DNA from: G963668435 sp963668435
GTDB lineage: Bacteria > Latescibacterota > Latescibacteria > Latescibacterales > Latescibacteraceae
Direction of reading: 5' to 3'
NCBI GenBank assembly: GCA_963668435.2
Contig: CAXXSC010000006.1
Location: 62,001-126,000, forward strand
DNA length: 64,000 nucleotides
Below, piece by piece: positions 61,598 through 64,000 of this stretch (position 1 is its first letter; each line of letters opens with the position of its first letter). Below the pieces are notes generated by a model. The model was not told where the DNA came from. It searched no databases and worked only from the letters and a program-made list of their open reading frames with translations. The position numbers and the translations under genes are program-made.

Positions 61598-61974
61598 GAG
61601 ATTCCTCAGTTTGCTGTTCGTGGTTCTTGGCTGCAGCGATTATTATAGGCAAGAAATATGCCATCACCACACAACAAACCTTATATTACTTGTGCCCAAC
61701 GATTTATAGACTATTCACATGACTCGTATTTTTCATAATTTACTGAAATTTTGACAATTTGTCATGTCAGAAAACCGTATGAGGACTTTTTGCCACTCCG
61801 GCAAAGCGTTCTGCCGCGTTATTTGCATGGCAGTCAGATATTGGAAGCAACTCCCCCATCAGCGAATATCATGACTGTTATTCCTGTCTGTGTTCGCTTG
61901 ACTTACTTATACTGAATATTATGCGGAACTGCAAAAAATTCAAGTATTATCTCGCAGACACCCTGCCATCGGCG
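61598..61974. other. Gene-free leader of the chemotaxis operon
   Basis: 377 bases without a convincing gene. It holds the sigma-54-type site at 61648-61663 and an AT-rich upstream part (61690-61770) with several short inverted repeats. One is a TGACA/TGTCA pair near 61752-61769, suitable for an activator. The 60-codon frame beginning at 61921 runs into the next gene and has no supporting features. Confidence 0.5.
61648..61663 (-). promoter_or_regulatory. Putative sigma-54 promoter of the chemotaxis operon
   Basis: The minus strand reads TGGCATATTTCTTGCC, matching the -24/-12 consensus TGGCAYR-N4-TTGCW at every position except the last. GG and GC spacing is exact. The first start codon lies about 50 bases downstream, a normal leader. 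A TATAAT directly follows but no -35 fits it. Confidence 0.55.
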
Positions 61975-63006
61975 CTACTGAAGCCATCTCTTATAATCGC
62001 TATACAGCCTGGCCGAATCGGGATGCCCGGCAAAAGAGGACGATCCCGGCTTGTTCATCATTCCCTGATACTGGTATACAAGGATGTGATCGACATAGGG
62101 TGAAAGCGCCTCGATCTGACGTTCCACACGCGAGAATGCGGCCGGGATCAGCGGGCTCCGGTAAACATCTCCCTCGAACTCAAAAATTTCCATATCAGCC
62201 CAGAGCTTGACATTCGGCACCTTGTCGTGGGCTTTCCTGAGCCCCTCATAGAACGCCGGAGTCTCCTCGACTTTGGATTTTCTGACACCGATCTCATCCT
62301 GATAGGCGATGATATCGATATCCAGTGCCTCGAGCTGGCGGACAAACGTATCATCGGGCACAGCGACACGGGTGCCGTAGGGAGCAATCAGCGTTTTCGT
62401 TTTCGGCATCAAAGAACGGGCCAGCGCGGAACACTCGTTGGTATAACTGATGAAACGGTCGCCGAATTTTTTATTGATGTATGCCTCGTTGGGCCAGTAC
62501 CAGCCGTAAAAACTTCTATGATGACCATAGCGAGCGGCAAGCTCCTCGATAGCGGCGAGACGTTTTTTCCGCGCCTCGGGATCGGCAACGATCTCCGGGC
62601 TCATCCAGTCGCCGTAGAAACCGCCGCCCATGAAGAATTTGACACCGTACTTGTCACCGGCGGCAAGCACCGCCTCGATGGGATCCTCGCAGGCAATTTC
62701 ATAAGGTGGGAAAATATCGGTCTTGTAAAATGCCTTATAATAGAGCGCTGTACACATGAGAACGAGATACTCGAGACCGATCTCGGAAATCTCTTTCACT
62801 TTATCGTCCCACTGCGCGGCGCTGAACGAAGCGCATTCGGGATTCCAGTACACACCCTCAGCGGTATTGTGATGCTGGAACTCGAACCAGCTGCCCTCGA
62901 TCTTTTTAAGGCCCCGGGGAGCTTTGAGACGTTGCCCGGCACAGGCTGACGCTGTCACGGCGGCTGTTGCCGAGGCAAGGAATGTACGGCGGTTCATCGT
63001 ATGCAT
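61975..63006 (-). CDS. Tat-exported DUF4434-like TIM-barrel lipoprotein
   Basis: 343 aa from ATG 63006, preceded by GGAG at seven bases; an ATG three codons further in is also possible. The signal is twin-arginine (MNRRTFLASATAAV) with lipobox-like TASAC. The body resembles DUF4434-type glycoside-hydrolase-like barrels: KKIEGSWFEFQHHNTAEGVY, FFMGGGFYGDWMSPE, YGWYWPNEAYINKKF and DIIAYQDEIGVRKS. Acidic residues at strand ends (PNEAY, QDEIG, ADMEIFEFEG) are candidate catalytic or sugar-binding residues. It probably acts on glycans in the periplasm. Specific activity is unknown. Confidence 0.75.
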   Translation of the reverse strand: MHTMNRRTFLASATAAVTASACAGQRLKAPRGLKKIEGSWFEFQHHNTAEGVYWNPECASFSAAQWDDKVKEISEIGLEYLVLMCTALYYKAFYKTDIFPPYEIACEDPIEAVLAAGDKYGVKFFMGGGFYGDWMSPEIVADPEARKKRLAAIEELAARYGHHRSFYGWYWPNEAYINKKFGDRFISYTNECSALARSLMPKTKTLIAPYGTRVAVPDDTFVRQLEALDIDIIAYQDEIGVRKSKVEETPAFYEGLRKAHDKVPNVKLWADMEIFEFEGDVYRSPLIPAAFSRVERQIEALSPYVDHILVYQYQGMMNKPGSSSFAGHPDSARLYSDYKRWLQ

Positions 63007-63055
63007 TATCCTACTCCATGAATAATATGTATGAGATATCAATGTCCGAATGAAC

Positions 63056-63086
63056 TATCCCGGCTAAAAGTCCGAGGAATTCTTTA
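63056..63086 (+). repeat. Dispersed terminator-like repeat, copy C
   Basis: TCCCGGCTAAAAGTCCGAGG followed by AATTCTTTA. It has the same layout as 31591-31619 and 3731-3760 and lies just downstream of the symporter stop. Confidence 0.35.
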
Positions 63087-63104
63087 AAAAAATCTTCATC
63101 CGTG

Positions 63105-64000
63105 TCAGGCGGCTGTGCCGTCTCCATGTTTTTCGAGGACGAATGCCGCGGCAAGCTGCACAATCGCCGCAACCGGATACCACCAGAAGAAACTGACACC
63201 GAGACGCTGAAGCCCTAAAACTGAGGCGACCGACAGCACTGTCCCGACCGCAACGCCGCGCCAGTTCCCGCGCCCCATGAGCGCCAGAAGTGAGATGCCC
63301 AGCAGCGAGCCATAAACATAACCCGGCACCGCAAGTCCCAGTTTGAGGAGCCCGTCGCTGGAAAACGAGTGCAGGAAAACAGCGAGCAGCGAGAGAATCG
63401 CTGCCCAGACAACAACCGCGGCTTTCGACACCCACAGGTAATGGTTTTCATCGGCATCGGGCCTTATGTGAGGACGGTAGATGCCGGAAACGAATGTCTG
63501 CGAAAGGGCGGCAAGGGCTGAATCCAGTGTCGAGATGCCCGCGGCAAACAAAGAGGCGATAATGATGCCGGAGACACCGCGCGGGATTTCGGTGACAATG
63601 AAATACGGGAAAATCCGGTCGGCCTCGCGGCTGATGAGCTCGCCCTCGGCCACGGGAAGGGGGTTGATCGTATAAAACGCGACGAGCCCCAAACCCACGG
63701 CGGCCATGAGCCATGACAGGCTCACCCCGGTGGTGGCGAAATAAAGGGCTTTCCTCGCCTCTCGCGGATTTTTGCAGCACATGAGACGCTGTGTGCTCAC
63801 CTGATCTATAGCATCCTGCCCGAACTGGAAGAACGAGCAGCCGAAAATGCCCACCCAGAGCGTATAGGTCTTGCGCGGATCGAGGGAAAGGTCGACAAGG
63901 GTGAGCTTGGCCTTTTCATCTGCTATTGCGAACAGTTCGCTAAGACCGCCGGGGAGGATATTCAATATCCAGCCAAGGGCGAATACCGCGCCGACAGTGA
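63105..64000 (-). CDS. Sodium:solute symporter family protein, C-terminal fragment
   Basis: The frame is open to the right window edge, so the N-terminal part is missing; the TTG near 63965 is internal. About 298 visible residues include roughly seven membrane helices. SSS-family blocks are WVGIFGCSFFQFGQDAIDQV, STQRLMCCKNPREARKALYF and the conserved helix IIASLFAAGISTLDSALAAL. The last has the Ser-Thr sodium-site residues of the family. It imports a solute such as a sugar or organic acid with Na+. Located beside a glycan-type lipoprotein gene, sugar transport is plausible. Confidence 0.9.
   Translation of the reverse strand, partial: TVGAVFALGWILNILPGGLSELFAIADEKAKLTLVDLSLDPRKTYTLWVGIFGCSFFQFGQDAIDQVSTQRLMCCKNPREARKALYFATTGVSLSWLMAAVGLGLVAFYTINPLPVAEGELISREADRIFPYFIVTEIPRGVSGIIIASLFAAGISTLDSALAALSQTFVSGIYRPHIRPDADENHYLWVSKAAVVVWAAILSLLAVFLHSFSSDGLLKLGLAVPGYVYGSLLGISLLALMGRGNWRGVAVGTVLSVASVLGLQRLGVSFFWWYPVAAIVQLAAAFVLEKHGDGTAA

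Noticed and set aside
61921..62103. 60-codon plus-strand frame between the chemotaxis operon and the DUF4434-like gene
   Set aside because: It overlaps the DUF4434-like gene antisense, lacks a ribosome-binding site and has no recognisable feature.

Overview
The window is a 64-kb piece of a moderately GC-rich bacterial chromosome with no plasmid, phage or rRNA/tRNA genes visible. It looks like an uncultured, envelope-rich, motile or sensory heterotroph. Three secreted proteins end in the Por/FlgD-like C-terminal sorting domain (N-x-PNPFNP start), and there are many lipoproteins and Tat substrates. Together with a GH47 mannosidase, a heparinase-type lyase and a ceramidase-like protein, this suggests an FCB-group or related candidate phylum (Latescibacterota/KSB1/Zixibacteria-like). 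That placement is inference; no marker gene in the window settles it.

Layout. 1-380: 3' end of glycyl-tRNA synthetase with terminators. 618-5467: a tandem pair of S41-peptidase lipoproteins; an intact IS4-family element (2258-3544, 9-bp target duplication) has inserted in the region upstream of one copy. 5468-6781: CsgG-like/FGE-like fusion. 6841-10277: an AT-rich HIRAN + HipA-like kinase pair, directly downstream of a protein that reads as an active kinase fused to a pseudokinase. 10466-14430: two methyl-accepting chemotaxis proteins sharing an unusual C-terminal tail. 14851-16799: rfbBA (dTDP-sugar synthesis). 16994-31497: catabolic and envelope genes: NlpC/P60 hydrolase, amidohydrolase, heparinase-like lyase, HIT protein, GH47 lipoprotein, Asp/Glu racemase, M20 amidohydrolase, FAD oxidoreductase, ceramidase-like protein and a two-gene membrane pair (DUF5058-like plus partner). 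31743-38059: EttA, hybrid histidine kinase, GH18 chitinase-like protein, Tat phosphoesterase. 38191-53199: a leftward three-gene operon for giant surface proteins (1773 aa propeller protein, 3010 aa repeat protein with dockerin- and cohesin-like modules, cohesin-like lipoprotein). 53548-61597: a leftward ten-gene chemotaxis operon (response regulator, cheA, cheW, cheR, cheD, HDOD, cheY, cheX, second cheD, cheB). 61975-64000: a DUF4434-like Tat lipoprotein and the C-terminal part of a sodium:solute symporter.

How it fits together. The chemotaxis operon and the two receptors probably form one signalling pathway; the receptors' shared acidic FGEF tail may tether CheR, CheB or CheD. The glycan-, lipid- and amide-directed secreted enzymes point to scavenging of complex polymers. 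The giant operon has its own putative promoter and a near-perfect CRP-type palindrome upstream, suggesting catabolite-linked control of surface display. The loci most worth study are the kinase-pseudokinase/HipA/HIRAN neighbourhood and the cohesin/dockerin-like surface operon.
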